Origin: Hybos culiciformis
Lineage: Eukaryota > Arthropoda > Insecta > Diptera > Hybotidae
Direction: 5' to 3'
Assembly (NCBI GenBank): GCA_964007475.1
Contig: OZ023273.1
Location: 69,751,430 to 69,815,429 of the forward strand
Length of the DNA stretch: 64,000 nt
Of the stretch, positions 63,974-64,000 are shown in pieces. The position numbers were made by a program, and so were the translations under genes. Position 1 is the stretch's first letter. Each line of letters begins with the position of its first letter. The notes beneath the pieces were generated by a model. It did no database searches. It saw nothing but the letters and a program-made list of their open reading frames with translations, and was not told the origin of the DNA.

Positions 63974-64000
63974 GTTACACACGTTTATGAAAATTCAACT
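63974..64000 (+). CDS. ADAM/ADAMTS-like metalloprotease, coding exon 4 (partial)
   Basis: An acceptor (GGCTAAAACAG, ending 63973) is followed by nine in-frame codons, VTHVYENST, before the window ends. They continue the propeptide strand that closes exon 3 (TLK, then VTHVYENST), and the phase is 0 on both sides of the intron. NST is a potential N-glycosylation site. The exon is cut by the window edge; the rest of the propeptide and all catalytic and ancillary domains lie to the right. Short length keeps this below certainty, but splice site, phase and sequence agree. Confidence 0.75.

Noticed and set aside
1..64000. tRNA, rRNA or snRNA genes
   Set aside because: I looked for cloverleaf-type G+C-rich blocks and conserved boxes and found none that hold up; small tRNA-like hairpins could still be missed by eye.

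Overview
This is a very A+T-rich, homopolymer-rich stretch of an animal nuclear genome, most likely an insect. The evidence is GT-AG introns with long poly-pyrimidine acceptors, an intron of about 30 kb, and a dense load of eukaryotic transposable-element relics (Tc1/mariner, Helitron, non-LTR, hAT-like and piggyBac-like MITEs). Nothing bacterial is present: there are no operons, ribosome binding sites, rRNA genes or tRNA genes that I can see.

The main gene runs on the + strand and leaves the window at its right edge. Four coding exons (28141-28441, 58704-58832, 60150-60301, 63974-64000) join in one continuous frame of 203 codons. They encode a membrane-anchored or secreted protein: a 24-residue hydrophobic segment at residues 9-32, then an Asn-rich low-complexity stretch, then the start of a sequence resembling the M12B (ADAM/ADAMTS) metalloprotease propeptide. 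The catalytic domain must lie beyond position 64000. A 5' UTR exon probably begins at 27991. The promoter may lie far upstream; a G+C-richer cluster with Initiator-like TCAGTC motifs near 2461-2535 is one weak candidate.

Left part (1-27990): mostly featureless A/T sequence. It holds a foldback MITE (7361-7600), a decayed Tc1/mariner transposon with intact terminal inverted repeats and TA duplications (11182-12087), a possible last coding exon of an unseen + strand gene (12649-12724), a 197-bp MITE (15172-15368), the 3' end of a non-LTR retrotransposon (about 17560-18430), and a hAT-like MITE with an 8-bp target duplication (23157-23735).

Intron 1 (28442-58703) contains a probable terminal exon of a nested minus-strand gene (29416-29549) and a Helitron (30964-32389). 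The Helitron carries six near-identical palindromes interrupted by a G+C-rich foldback. The intron also holds a splice-site-flanked 73-bp exon-like island (35312-35384), a mariner-like MITE (46606-47021), and a cluster of foldback elements at 55056-58358. Intron 3 holds a striking set of twelve copies (two of them degenerate) of a GTCATTCCCCTGTC-type motif in both orientations, seven of them in two 21-bp-period arrays. The regulatory or transposon nature of that array is unresolved and is one of the most unusual signals here.
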